This document shows, piece by piece, positions 7,927-16,390 of a DNA stretch of 33,450 bases. The translations under genes were made by a program, and so were the position numbers. Numbering within the stretch: the stretch's first letter is position 1; each line of letters starts with the position of its first letter. Below the pieces are notes generated by a model. The model searched no databases and was not told where the DNA came from. It saw nothing but the letters and a program-made list of their open reading frames with translations. The stretch lies in contig JBCCGK010000120.1 in assembly GCA_039029315.1 (NCBI GenBank), forward strand, positions 1 through 33,450, given 5' to 3'. Origin of the DNA: JBCCCJ01 sp039029315. GTDB lineage: Bacteria > Bacteroidota > Bacteroidia > J057.

Positions 7927-9345
7927 ATGAATGCTGAAAGTTTCCGACAACACGCCCATCAATTTGTTGACTGGATGGCAGATTATCTCGAACAGGTGGA
8001 GAATTATCCAGTGAAATCGCAGGTACGTCCCAAAGATATATATCACCAAATCCCTGAAAAAGCACCTATGGAGGGAGAATCCATGGACCAACTTTTTCAA
8101 GATTTTCAGCAAATTATTCTCCCGGGAATTACTCATTGGCAAAGCCCCAATTTCTTTGCCTATTTCCCTGCCAATAACAGCTATCCTTCTCTATTGGCTG
8201 AGATGCTGACAGCAACTCTTGGCGCACAATGTATGATTTGGGAAACTTCTCCGGCGGCGGCGGAGTTGGAGGAGCGTATGATGAACTGGTTGGGCCAACT
8301 CATCGGCATACCTGATAATTGGGAGGGAGTCATACAGGCAACGGCATCAGAAGCGACCTTGTCCGCCATTCTAAGTGCACGGGAGAGACTGTCAGATTTT
8401 GAGGTGAATCGGTCAGGCCTGATGAATCAGGATCGCATGCGGGTATATGGCTCTTCTCAAACCCATTCTTCCATCGAGAAAGCGGTCAAAATTGCAGGTT
8501 TGGGAAAAGAGAATTTTCTTGGTGTAGCTGTGAATGAAGACTTCTCAATGAGTCCATCAGCCTTGAGAGAGGCTATTCAATCAGATCTCCAGGCAGGAAT
8601 TCAGCCTTTGTGTGTAGTCGCTACATTGGGAACAACCAGCACCACCGCGATTGATCCCTTACAGAAGATTGCGGATATCTGCTCTGAATTCGGGATTTGG
8701 TTGCATGTGGATGCTGCCTATGCCGGATCTGCCCTCGCCTTGCCCGAATATCGCTGGATGATAGAGGGACTTGAACAAGCAGATAGCTTTGTCTTCAATC
8801 CGCACAAATGGATGCTGACTCATTTCGACTGTTCCGCCTATTTTGTCAAGGACCCTGATCAATTGGTACGCACGTTTGAAATTTTGCCAGAATACCTAAA
8901 AACAAGAGCAGATCGTGTTGTGAACAATTACAGGGATTGGGGGATTCCGTTAGGAAGAAGGTTTCGGGCCTTAAAACTCTGGTTTGTGCTGAGAAGTTAT
9001 GGAGTAGAGGGCATTCAGGCATTTCTGCGAGAGCAAATACAAATTACCCGTAATATTAAACAACAAATTCTGGATGAACGCTCATTTGAAATCCTTGCCC
9101 CTGTCAATTTGAATCTCATTTGTTTTCGCTATTGCCCTGAGGGAGTGGAAGATCTGGATGAACTCAATGCAAGGCTCCTCCATCGCTTGAATGACAGTGG
9201 GGCGATGTATTTGACTCATACCAAATTGAATGGGAAATATGTCCTTCGATTGGTTTTTGGTGCGGCGAGACTTAGCAGATCGCATGCACAGCAAGCCTGG
9301 AACACCATTCGGGAGACAGTGTATGAAATGGGAATTGAATTCTAG
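7927..9345 (+). CDS. PLP-dependent group II decarboxylase, aromatic-L-amino-acid decarboxylase type
   Basis: About 472 residues, the usual length of this family. It would remove CO2 from an amino acid, such as tryptophan, tyrosine, DOPA or a related substrate, using pyridoxal phosphate. The PLP lysine is in FNPHKWMLTHFDCSA (codon 8806-8808, K294 from ATG 7927). Also present are the His stacking and binding block YGSSQTHSSIEKA, the Asp that contacts the pyridine ring in LHVDAAYAG, and the N-terminal HQFVDWMADYLEQVENYPV typical of the family. The frame also allows ATG 7918, but MNAESFRQHAHQFVDWM fits family N-termini better. It follows the RT gene by 34 bp with no obvious terminator, although there is no functional reason to link them. 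The substrate cannot be read from the sequence; tryptophan and tyrosine decarboxylases look alike here. Confidence 0.9.
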   Translation: MNAESFRQHAHQFVDWMADYLEQVENYPVKSQVRPKDIYHQIPEKAPMEGESMDQLFQDFQQIILPGITHWQSPNFFAYFPANNSYPSLLAEMLTATLGAQCMIWETSPAAAELEERMMNWLGQLIGIPDNWEGVIQATASEATLSAILSARERLSDFEVNRSGLMNQDRMRVYGSSQTHSSIEKAVKIAGLGKENFLGVAVNEDFSMSPSALREAIQSDLQAGIQPLCVVATLGTTSTTAIDPLQKIADICSEFGIWLHVDAAYAGSALALPEYRWMIEGLEQADSFVFNPHKWMLTHFDCSAYFVKDPDQLVRTFEILPEYLKTRADRVVNNYRDWGIPLGRRFRALKLWFVLRSYGVEGIQAFLREQIQITRNIKQQILDERSFEILAPVNLNLICFRYCPEGVEDLDELNARLLHRLNDSGAMYLTHTKLNGKYVLRLVFGAARLSRSHAQQAWNTIRETVYEMGIEF

Positions 9346-9371
9346 AATGTGACTCCTGTTAACTCTTCGGC

Positions 9372-10616
9372 TTAGCCTTCCTGCTCAGCCCAAATCATTG
9401 CCAGATGGACAAGTGTTTCGGCTGATTTCTCCATATCCTGAACAGAGACCCATTCATACTTAGAGTGAAAGGCATGTTCTCCTGCAAATATATTAGGGCA
9501 GGGGAGACCCATGAATGACAATCTACTTCCATCTGTTCCACCTCTGATGCTGCCTCGCTTGGGACTAAGGCCTGCACGTCGGATAGCCGCTTCTGCATGA
9601 TCTGCTACCTCAGGATGGTTTTTGAGAATATTTTTCATATTCCGATACTGCTCCTGTATATCGAACGCATATGTGGAGTTGGGATAGGCAAGCATGACTT
9701 GCTTGACAATTGCTTCCAATTCTGCTTCATGCCTGGCAAGATTTTCATCTTCAAAATCCCTGATGATAAAACTGATGTTAGCTTTTTCTGCTATACCACT
9801 TATCTGAAGAGGATGCACAAATCCCTCTTTGCCTTCTGTGCTCTCCGGAGACAGACGATCCTTGGGAAGACGGGCAAGAATCTCTCCTGCGATCTTCATG
9901 GCACTCTCCATATTTCCCTTGGCAAATCCTGGATGTGCACTGACACCATGAATGGTGAGGGTAACCCCATCTGCTGAGAAGGTCTCATCCTCCATGGAGC
10001 CGAGTGATTCACCATCAATGGTATAGCCGAAGTCTGCACCTAATTTGTCCAGATCAACACAATCTACTCCCCGACCAATTTCCTCGTCCGTGGTAAACAA
10101 GATTTTGATGGTTCCGTGGGGAACTTCCGGATGACTCATGAAATAATGAGCGGCATCCATGATGGCAGCAATCCCGGCTTTGTTGTCTGCCCCCAATAAG
10201 GTTGTTCCACTGGCTGTGATGATCTCATTGCCATGTTGTGATGCGAGATCCGGGTGATCTGCTTCTCGAATGACAATGGAGGGATCATCCGGCAAAACTA
10301 GGTCTGCCCCATCATAGTCAGCATGAATGATGGGTTTGACGTTTTTTCCACTACTATCTGGTGAGGTGTCCATATGTGAGCAGTAACAGATCACAGGCAC
10401 TTCCTTTTGTACAGTGGCGGGGATTGTGGCATAGACCAAGCCGAACTCATCCATATGGGCATCCTCGATGCCAAGATCCAGTAACTCCTGGACAAGAAGT
10501 TTTGCCAAATCCTTTTGTTTTTCTGTCGAAGGAGTAGTTTTGGATGAACTATCTGATTGAGTATCGATGGTTACATAGGTGAGAAATCGTTCTTTGGCAA
10601 TGTGTTGGATGATCAT
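9372..10616 (-). CDS. pepT: Peptidase T (tripeptide aminopeptidase, M20 family)
   Basis: 414 residues against about 408-410 for PepT. A cytoplasmic di-zinc aminopeptidase that cleaves the N-terminal residue from tripeptides. Metal ligands and catalytic residues are recognisable: H81 and D83 in CSHMDTSPD, the bridging D144 in LLGADNKAG, E178-E179 in FTTDEEIGRG, D201 in YTIDGESLG, and a C-terminal His in FAGEHAFHSKYEW. The substrate-recognition block RGGTDGSRLSFMGLPCPN is intact. It is the downstream partner of the CAT-like gene, 10 bp apart on the same strand, so they are likely co-transcribed. It is convergent with the decarboxylase gene, 26 bp away. Confidence 0.95.
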   Translation of the reverse strand: MIIQHIAKERFLTYVTIDTQSDSSSKTTPSTEKQKDLAKLLVQELLDLGIEDAHMDEFGLVYATIPATVQKEVPVICYCSHMDTSPDSSGKNVKPIIHADYDGADLVLPDDPSIVIREADHPDLASQHGNEIITASGTTLLGADNKAGIAAIMDAAHYFMSHPEVPHGTIKILFTTDEEIGRGVDCVDLDKLGADFGYTIDGESLGSMEDETFSADGVTLTIHGVSAHPGFAKGNMESAMKIAGEILARLPKDRLSPESTEGKEGFVHPLQISGIAEKANISFIIRDFEDENLARHEAELEAIVKQVMLAYPNSTYAFDIQEQYRNMKNILKNHPEVADHAEAAIRRAGLSPKRGSIRGGTDGSRLSFMGLPCPNIFAGEHAFHSKYEWVSVQDMEKSAETLVHLAMIWAEQEG

Positions 10617-10626
10617 AAATCAATGC

Positions 10627-11265
10627 TTAGGATATGGAGGTAACAGGATGATGGGCATATTGCTGCACAAGCTGGAAAAATTTTCCGGTATGCATTCCAT
10701 CAGCCAGGGCATGATGGGCTTGCATGCTTAATGGAAGCTGGAGTTTGTCATTGATCCACTCATATTTGCCCCAGGAAATCCGCGGAACAGAATCCACTTG
10801 CTTGATATGTACAGGATGGACAAAACTGGTAAAATGAACCCACGGAATACTGGTGATGAACAGATAATCATCTCTATGAATGTCATCTTCCAGACTGGCT
10901 TCCTCTTTAACTGCTGCTTCTCCTGCATCACAATTGGCAAAAAAACGAATGGGATCTGGATCAAACTGCACATCGGTAAAGCTAAATACCTCCTCGTTGG
11001 TCATAGAGGTATAAGAGGGGTGAACCATGTCGTGCAAGACGATTTGATCTCCTCGGATTCTGAGTTTGAATTCCTCTATCGCATTTGCCGCTTTGACCGT
11101 TGCATAGAGAATACATTTGAATAAGGAGTATTCTCTTTGTTTGGCAAAGGCGTGTAGATGTGTGATATCTACATTGGCTGTGAGATTGAAATGCGGGTAG
11201 TCAAGGGCATTGAAGAATTCGAAGTGTTTTCTTCTTTTCCAACTATTCAAATTGATGAGTTCCAT
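10627..11265 (-). CDS. Chloramphenicol acetyltransferase-like protein (CAT superfamily)
   Basis: 212 residues from the internal Met (MELINLNSWKRRKHFEFF); the upstream start at 11289 would add eight residues that do not fit the family. CAT enzymes of type A have about 215-220 residues. The catalytic HHxxxDG motif is MQAHHALADGMH, with H185 the expected base. The block ITSIPWVHFTSF matches the conserved I-S.(I/L)PW..FTSF of CATs, and ISWGKYEW matches the region ahead of the active site. CATs are trimers that transfer acetyl from acetyl-CoA to chloramphenicol. Relatives in environmental Bacteroidota are often of unproven substrate, and no mobile element flanks this one, so resistance cannot be assumed. 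Operon partner of pepT; divergent from the PhnD-like gene. Confidence 0.85.
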   Translation of the reverse strand: MELINLNSWKRRKHFEFFNALDYPHFNLTANVDITHLHAFAKQREYSLFKCILYATVKAANAIEEFKLRIRGDQIVLHDMVHPSYTSMTNEEVFSFTDVQFDPDPIRFFANCDAGEAAVKEEASLEDDIHRDDYLFITSIPWVHFTSFVHPVHIKQVDSVPRISWGKYEWINDKLQLPLSMQAHHALADGMHTGKFFQLVQQYAHHPVTSIS

Positions 11266-11490
11266 AGGCCATAATTGAAAGACAAACATACTGAATTTTG
11301 AAAAAATCCGGTTTGGAGGAATCTCTTCTGATTGTCATGCGAAAAACATCGAAAATGCGAAATATTTCCGTTAACTTGTGATTCAGAACCTGACAGATGG
11401 CATAGATAGGTGTTGTTGACTCTCTTAATTCTTGGTAACTAAGCCACATTCTGGAGATAAAGAGAGCTAAAGTAAGATTTTCGTAGCGGC
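11266..11490. other. Divergent intergenic region between the CAT-like/pepT operon and the PhnD-like gene
   Basis: 225 bp that must hold two outward promoters. I find no unmistakable promoter motif, terminator or repeat in it. Confidence 0.4.
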
Positions 11491-13359
11491 ATGATAAGAT
11501 TGATACACATAGCAAACCAATATTTTTCAATCATTCTACTCGTATTATTTTGGGGAAGTGGACACATGATGTTTGGCCAACATTCTCCTCTTCGTGTAGG
11601 GGTGATAAAATACAAAACTACAGATGCAGTAGAGAAGACCTATAAACCTCTATTTACTTATGTAGCTGAAAAATTAGGGAAACGTCTGGACTTTGAAATC
11701 ATTACTGATTCGAGTTTGGCATTCCGCTTACACGAGAACGAATTTGATATTGGGGTGTTTACTCCTTTCCCTTATCTGTCAGCCAAACAGGATTTTTCTG
11801 ATTTGGAGGTCTTTGGCAGTCATGTGGTACAAGGACAGAAATCGTATCGTGGAGGAATTCTTGTGAAAAAGGGTAGTGGAATCAAGACCTTGGGCGATTT
11901 AAAGGGAAAGCGGTTCTCTTTTGTGAAAAAAACCTCTACTTCTGGTTTCAAGCTACCCCAGGGAATCTTCACTGAATATGGAATTCCCCTGGAAAGTTTT
12001 GCCGAATATGAATTCTCTGGTGGGCATGATACCTCTTTGTGGAAACTACTGAAAGAAGAAACTGATGGGATCGCGATAGATTTGTTGCGGATGAAGATAT
12101 TGGAAGAGGATGATCTTATTCAAATTGATACACTTAAACCCTTTGAGGTTCCCTATCACGCTTATTTATTTGGTCCAGGACTACCTAAGAAGTGGAGGGA
12201 CAGTATTGCGCAGATCATGTTCAAAGCGCATAAAAATCCAAAGATCAAAACACTGTTTAACAATCCATTGGAGATTGAGTCCTGGTATCCCCAGGATGAT
12301 GAAGCCTACAACCCTTTGCGAAGGTATACGAGAATTGTTCGGGTAAAACCTTCTATCCGTCTGGTGTGGGATGTGCAGCCTGGAGCGCAAAAATCCCTGG
12401 AATCCCAACCGGATATCATGAATCTTCTGGAAAGAAGAATTGAGACCATGCTGGATGCTTCCAAGCGTTTTGCAGGTGTGAAACAAGTGGAGGGACCCCA
12501 TATTCATTCTGTTGAGATTGAGTTGGTATTTGTGAATGATACCTATCACTTTCAAATCTCTTTGGATGGGGAATTGGCTGGCAATGGAGAGGTGAGTCAG
12601 GTAGGATTGACGGATGAATTGCCTGGCTATGTCGCAGAATCTGTGCTTCAAAGTCTTCCGATAGAGACTCAGTTGTTGACAAATGGCGAAAAATGGTTCA
12701 TTACCTATGGCTTAAACGATGGACTTGACTCAAGCTCCTATGAATTTGTCCTTCACCTCCAGGATGACAAAGAACTCACCCTCAGAAAAGAGGATATTCA
12801 TGAAATGGGCCCAATGAATACGACTTTCTTCCCTCAAGATGAATTTGCCTCCCTTAGCCGATTGACCATCCGTTACAATCAGGGATTGCATGGAGGGACG
12901 TTCAATATTAGTAAGACGGTGAGTCAACCTCAGGGGGGATTTTGGACTCAATTGGACAATGTGTGGGGCGTGATTGGCTTATTGGTGGCAGTTCTGACAC
13001 TTGGGATTGGAAGCTTTTTTACAGGCAGGAAAAAACGCAGATTCAGGGCGATGCTGTATGAATCAAATGATTTGCTTCGAGAGTATATCGAGGGAAAGCA
13101 ACGGATTGAAGGCCGATTGTTAGACCAGGAAGCCAAAATCAATAGAAGTTTGGAGAAAGGAATCATTGATGAAAATCAGTTTTTAATCCTCAAGCACAGA
13201 CTGGAAGATATCGATCACGTCATTCAGAAATATCTAGGGAAACAGGAATCCATTCCCCCACAACTTGCAGAAGAACTCAACAACATCCTCGAAGATGGTA
13301 CCATAACTGAAAAAGAATTTACCCGGATTATTTCTTTAGTGAAAAAAAGTGAAAACTAA
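11491..13359 (+). CDS. Membrane-anchored PhnD-like periplasmic binding protein with cytoplasmic coiled-coil tail
   Basis: 622 residues. After a signal or anchor segment (1-30, ending GHMMFGQ) residues 33-270 resemble PhnD/COG3221 substrate-binding proteins of phosphate/phosphonate transporters. Visible are LRVGVIKYKT, FDIGVFTPFPYL, SYRGGILVKKGSGIKTLGDLKGKRFSFV and the domain-closing SWYPQDDEAY. Residues 280-480 form a second, strand-rich domain I do not recognise. A transmembrane helix follows at 491-511 with RKKRR directly after it, which places the last 110 residues in the cytoplasm. These are helical and highly charged (EYIEGKQRIEGRLLDQEAKINRSLE). A normal PhnD is about 300-350 residues, has no helix at this place and sits in an ABC transporter operon. 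None is nearby, so a sensory or tethered role is more likely than import. Nothing catalytic is seen in the tail. Confidence 0.72.
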   Translation: MIRLIHIANQYFSIILLVLFWGSGHMMFGQHSPLRVGVIKYKTTDAVEKTYKPLFTYVAEKLGKRLDFEIITDSSLAFRLHENEFDIGVFTPFPYLSAKQDFSDLEVFGSHVVQGQKSYRGGILVKKGSGIKTLGDLKGKRFSFVKKTSTSGFKLPQGIFTEYGIPLESFAEYEFSGGHDTSLWKLLKEETDGIAIDLLRMKILEEDDLIQIDTLKPFEVPYHAYLFGPGLPKKWRDSIAQIMFKAHKNPKIKTLFNNPLEIESWYPQDDEAYNPLRRYTRIVRVKPSIRLVWDVQPGAQKSLESQPDIMNLLERRIETMLDASKRFAGVKQVEGPHIHSVEIELVFVNDTYHFQISLDGELAGNGEVSQVGLTDELPGYVAESVLQSLPIETQLLTNGEKWFITYGLNDGLDSSSYEFVLHLQDDKELTLRKEDIHEMGPMNTTFFPQDEFASLSRLTIRYNQGLHGGTFNISKTVSQPQGGFWTQLDNVWGVIGLLVAVLTLGIGSFFTGRKKRRFRAMLYESNDLLREYIEGKQRIEGRLLDQEAKINRSLEKGIIDENQFLILKHRLEDIDHVIQKYLGKQESIPPQLAEELNNILEDGTITEKEFTRIISLVKKSEN

Positions 13360-13376
13360 CTAGGATTAGTGTTACC

Positions 13377-13400
13377 TTGCATTCCCTTAACGTAATGCAA
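13377..13400. promoter_or_regulatory. Dyad symmetry upstream of pncB
   Basis: TTGCATT (13377-13383) and AATGCAA (13394-13400) form a perfect 7-bp inverted repeat with a 10-bp centre, 28 bp before the pncB start. It could be an operator or, less likely because no T run follows, the end of the upstream transcript. No match to a known NAD regulator site was recognised. Confidence 0.35.
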
Positions 13401-13428
13401 ATACATACAACCCTAATTGATTGAGCCT

Positions 13429-14856
13429 ATGTCATTGGCGCTATTGACTGATTTATACCAACTCACAATGTCTTACGGATATTGGAAAGCGGGTATGAGA
13501 GACCATGAAAGCGTATTTCACTTGTTCTTCCGCAAAAATCCGTTCCAGGGAGGGTATGCTATTGCCTGTGGCCTTGGCCCTGTTGTCGAATTTCTGGAAA
13601 ATTTTTCTTTGGAAGATTCCGATATTGGATATTTGGAAAGTCTTCAAGGGAATGATGGAAAGCCACTGTTTGAGCCTGAATTTTTACAGGCCCTCCAGCA
13701 AATGAAATTCAGCTGTGATGTTCATGCAGTCCCCGAAGGCAGTGTTGTCTTTCCACATGAGCCAATCTTGAGGATTAGAGGCCCGATTGTGTTGTGCCAA
13801 CTTCTTGAGACGCCCTTACTGAATATGATGAACTTCCAAACCTTGATTGCCACCAAATCTTCTCGGATTTGTCAGGCAGCCCAGGGAGATTCTGTCCTGG
13901 AATTTGGACTTCGCAGGGCACAAGGGATTGATGGAGGATTATCTGCGAGTCGAGCGGCCTATATAGGAGGCTGTTCTGCAAGTTCGAATGTGCTCGCAGG
14001 GAAGAAATATGGTATTCCAGTCCGTGGAACCCATGCACATAGTTGGGTCATGTCCTTCGACAATGAAATGGAAGCATTTGAGTCCTATGCCGCTGCGATG
14101 CCCAACAATTGTGTATTTCTCGTTGACACATATAATACGATTCAAGGAGTAAAAAAGGCGATTGAAGTTGGAAAACAACTGAAAGAGAAGGGATTTGAGT
14201 GGGCCGGGATCAGACTGGATTCAGGCGATCTGGCAGATTTGAGCCATAAGGCTCGCCAACTGATGAATGAAGCAGGATTCGAAGACGCAGCCATCGTTGC
14301 CAGCAATGATCTGGACGAATATCGCATCACTGAACTCAAGGCGAGAGGGGCAAAAATATCTGTGTGGGGAGTTGGAACACGACTGGCTACTGCCTATGAT
14401 CAACCTGCTTTGGGAGGAGTATATAAATTGGCGGCTATCCGTCCCCCGGCAGGAGAATGGTCATATATGGTCAAGCTTTCAGAGCAGACGATCAAGGTCT
14501 CCAATCCCGGAATTCAGCAAGTCTTGCGCTTGTCAGGAGAAGATGGATTTGCAGGTGATATGATTGTGCATGAAGGATTTGAAGAGCGTGCTTCGGTCTT
14601 CTATAGTTTTTCGGGTCCTTCCATTAATTCCAGCCAGTATTCAACAGAGCCCTTGCTCCAACCGATATTTGTTGCTGGAAAAAGGGTATACGACATCCCG
14701 AGCATTCACAAGAGTCGCGCCTTTGCGCAGGAACAATTGGCGCTATTTGCTGATAAGTATGTTCGACTGAATGATCCTGCCTCTTATCCTGTTGGTTTGG
14801 AGCAGGGATTGGAAGGCTTAAAAAAACAACTAATATCCCAGGCCAAAGAACAATAA
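13429..14856 (+). CDS. pncB: Nicotinate phosphoribosyltransferase
   Basis: 475 residues from ATG 13429; an upstream in-frame TTG at 13417 is ignored. The enzyme makes nicotinate mononucleotide from nicotinate and PRPP with ATP, in the Preiss-Handler salvage route to NAD. Family blocks are all present: LTDLYQLTMSYGYW at the N-terminus, FHLFFRKNPFQGGYAI, EFGLRRAQGIDG, the GTHAHSWVMSF segment with the His that is phosphorylated in this family, VDTYNT, GIRLDSGDL and WGVGTRL. The sequence is complete, with no odd residues seen. It starts 69 bp after the PhnD-like gene and is followed by a hairpin at 14975-15003. A dyad of unknown function lies just upstream. Confidence 0.95.
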   Translation: MSLALLTDLYQLTMSYGYWKAGMRDHESVFHLFFRKNPFQGGYAIACGLGPVVEFLENFSLEDSDIGYLESLQGNDGKPLFEPEFLQALQQMKFSCDVHAVPEGSVVFPHEPILRIRGPIVLCQLLETPLLNMMNFQTLIATKSSRICQAAQGDSVLEFGLRRAQGIDGGLSASRAAYIGGCSASSNVLAGKKYGIPVRGTHAHSWVMSFDNEMEAFESYAAAMPNNCVFLVDTYNTIQGVKKAIEVGKQLKEKGFEWAGIRLDSGDLADLSHKARQLMNEAGFEDAAIVASNDLDEYRITELKARGAKISVWGVGTRLATAYDQPALGGVYKLAAIRPPAGEWSYMVKLSEQTIKVSNPGIQQVLRLSGEDGFAGDMIVHEGFEERASVFYSFSGPSINSSQYSTEPLLQPIFVAGKRVYDIPSIHKSRAFAQEQLALFADKYVRLNDPASYPVGLEQGLEGLKKQLISQAKEQ

Positions 14857-14870
14857 GGGCTAGACAGGAG

Positions 14871-15003
14871 GAGGCGCCTCAAAACAGTCTCTAAGAGTTC
14901 GGTTCATTCTTTTGGGATCTGTTACCTATTTCAACCTTAACTTCCAAGAAAAGGACTGTTTGCCATAATGGTGAATCTCCCAGGCATATCATGCCCGGGA
15001 GAT
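14871..15003. terminator. Hairpins between convergent pncB and the lipoprotein gene
   Basis: A 10-bp perfect palindrome, GAGGCGCCTC, occupies 14871-14880. It is followed at 14881-14892 by AAAACAGTCTCT, which matches one end of the 163-bp repeat seen three times further right. A strong hairpin lies at 14975-15003, ATCTCCC-A-GGCAT paired with ATGCC-C-GGGAGAT around an ATC loop, with a single A-C mismatch. No T run follows on either strand. Because the flanking genes converge, this is probably a bidirectional stop or mRNA 3' end. Confidence 0.5.
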
Positions 15004-15047
15004 ATATCTTTAAGAAGACCACTTTGGATTTGATGATCCCGGAGGAA

Positions 15048-15647
15048 TCATTGAGGCAAAACAGCGGCACGAATGTTCCAGTTGATATTTACTGCTGAAA
15101 CATTGCTCAGCTTGAGCCAGGAGCCAGCAACATTATCAAAGAGCCAGTCCCCATTTGGATTGGCAGGCCCAATATCGCAGCCAAGAGTTCGCTGATCGAG
15201 GGTATGCGAAAAACTGAAACTAATCCACAAATCGTCATCCGGAATGTCGACCGATCGGTTCAGGCTATGGGTATTCCATGCATTGGCTTGGATGTTATTG
15301 CTAACCACTCCTGAATACAATTGGGTTTTGGGGGCATTCCCATCCGAACCAGAATAGATTTTGATGGAGGCGGATTCGGGCAATTCCTGAATGAAAAAAT
15401 ATACTTCTGTCAGCGTTCCATTGAGTGCATCTCCCAGTTCTGACTGAGGAATTCTGATAGCACCTTCGTATGTTCTGGCCCCAGTAAGAGAAGGAGCATC
15501 TTGATTGGCAGCATCATAATGCAAGGCAATCTTGGGCGATTCAATGACAGGTTCGGGAGAAACAGAATCTGGATCACATGCCGTGAAAGTGAATAAGGCA
15601 TACATGCAGATACTGATTATTGAAAGAAAAGAAGTATTGGGTATCAT
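15048..15647 (-). CDS. Small lipoprotein with a beta-sandwich-like domain
   Basis: 199 residues. The N-terminus (ISICMYALFTFTACDPDS) is a lipoprotein signal with the lipid-accepting Cys at about residue 24 and a Ser/Pro-rich linker after it. The rest is strand-rich, with SASIKIYSGSD, NTHSLNRSVDIPDDDLWISFSFSH and GDWLFDNVAGSWLKLSN. This resembles the small jelly-roll domains found at the C-termini of secreted Bacteroidota proteins, where an IYSGxD strand and a W-L-S/W segment are usual. Function unknown, probably cell-surface or outer-membrane exposed. It lies downstream of the Dps-like gene on the same strand, with a 105-bp gap that may hold its own promoter. Confidence 0.75.
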   Translation of the reverse strand: MIPNTSFLSIISICMYALFTFTACDPDSVSPEPVIESPKIALHYDAANQDAPSLTGARTYEGAIRIPQSELGDALNGTLTEVYFFIQELPESASIKIYSGSDGNAPKTQLYSGVVSNNIQANAWNTHSLNRSVDIPDDDLWISFSFSHTLDQRTLGCDIGPANPNGDWLFDNVAGSWLKLSNVSAVNINWNIRAAVLPQ

Positions 15648-15752
15648 AAGCGATTTGTTTTCCCAAAAATACAGCTCTTCTGCACAAGAAGCGATGTCAA
15701 AAGAACACTCCTGCTCAACAAATGATCACGAATATTGGATCTTCAGGGAAAA

Positions 15753-16298
15753 TTAGTTCAAATGCGCAAGTCTGACACTTGCAAATACGCCAATAGCGAA
15801 GGTCAATTGCTGAGCAAGTTGGCCCATCGCTGCCATGGCATCCTTGGCCTGAAACTCCGCCGCAAGGTAAAATACCTCTTTGACTGATTCGAGCAATTGG
15901 TGCGAGGTATAGATGAGTGCATATACCGCTCCCTCAAACCCGCGTACTTCCTGAATTTGACTTACTCCTGTTTTCATTAGCGCTTGATCGAAGCTACTGG
16001 AATAATCTGTCGGTTGGTGCCCTAACTTCAGGATTTGTTCTGCGATATATTCTCGGTTGTATTGGGTTAATCCATATAGCCGCTCTACCTTTTCACTCAA
16101 ATCCAGAAAGGGTCGTAGCTTGGGATCATAGTGGATTTTGTGCAGGTTGGAATGATATATCTGGTATTCCGCCAACAATTCATCCAGTTTCTCTGCAAGT
16201 GCTTCTGCTCCTTCGGGGTCTAGTCCTTGATTCTTTACCAGTTCCATAACACATTGTTTGTTTTGATCTATATCTATAAAAACGGATTTCGGGACCAT
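15753..16298 (-). CDS. Dps/ferritin-like protein
   Basis: 181 residues from the internal ATG at 16298 (MVPKSVFIDIDQNK); the frame is open to ATG 16370. The shorter form is favoured because only 20 bp would otherwise remain between two divergent genes. The layout follows Dps: a helix LAEYQIYHSNLHKIHYDP, FLDLSEKVERLYGLTQYNREYIAEQILKLG with the typical IAE.I..LG.(QP), then two long helices. Dps proteins form 12-subunit shells that store iron and protect DNA. In Dps the ferroxidase site uses His residues in the first helix and Asp/Glu in the D..(I)AER helix. Here the Asp is replaced by Glu or Asn (NREYIAEQ), so iron oxidation may be altered. Divergent from the next lipoprotein gene. Confidence 0.7.
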   Translation of the reverse strand: MVPKSVFIDIDQNKQCVMELVKNQGLDPEGAEALAEKLDELLAEYQIYHSNLHKIHYDPKLRPFLDLSEKVERLYGLTQYNREYIAEQILKLGHQPTDYSSSFDQALMKTGVSQIQEVRGFEGAVYALIYTSHQLLESVKEVFYLAAEFQAKDAMAAMGQLAQQLTFAIGVFASVRLAHLN

Positions 16299-16390
16299 TG
16301 GTTTGGAAAAATGGCTGGGAATCTCCTGCTTTTGGCGGTTTGGTTGTATATTGAGCCAGAAACGTTTCATTCAGTAAAATCCAGAATTCC

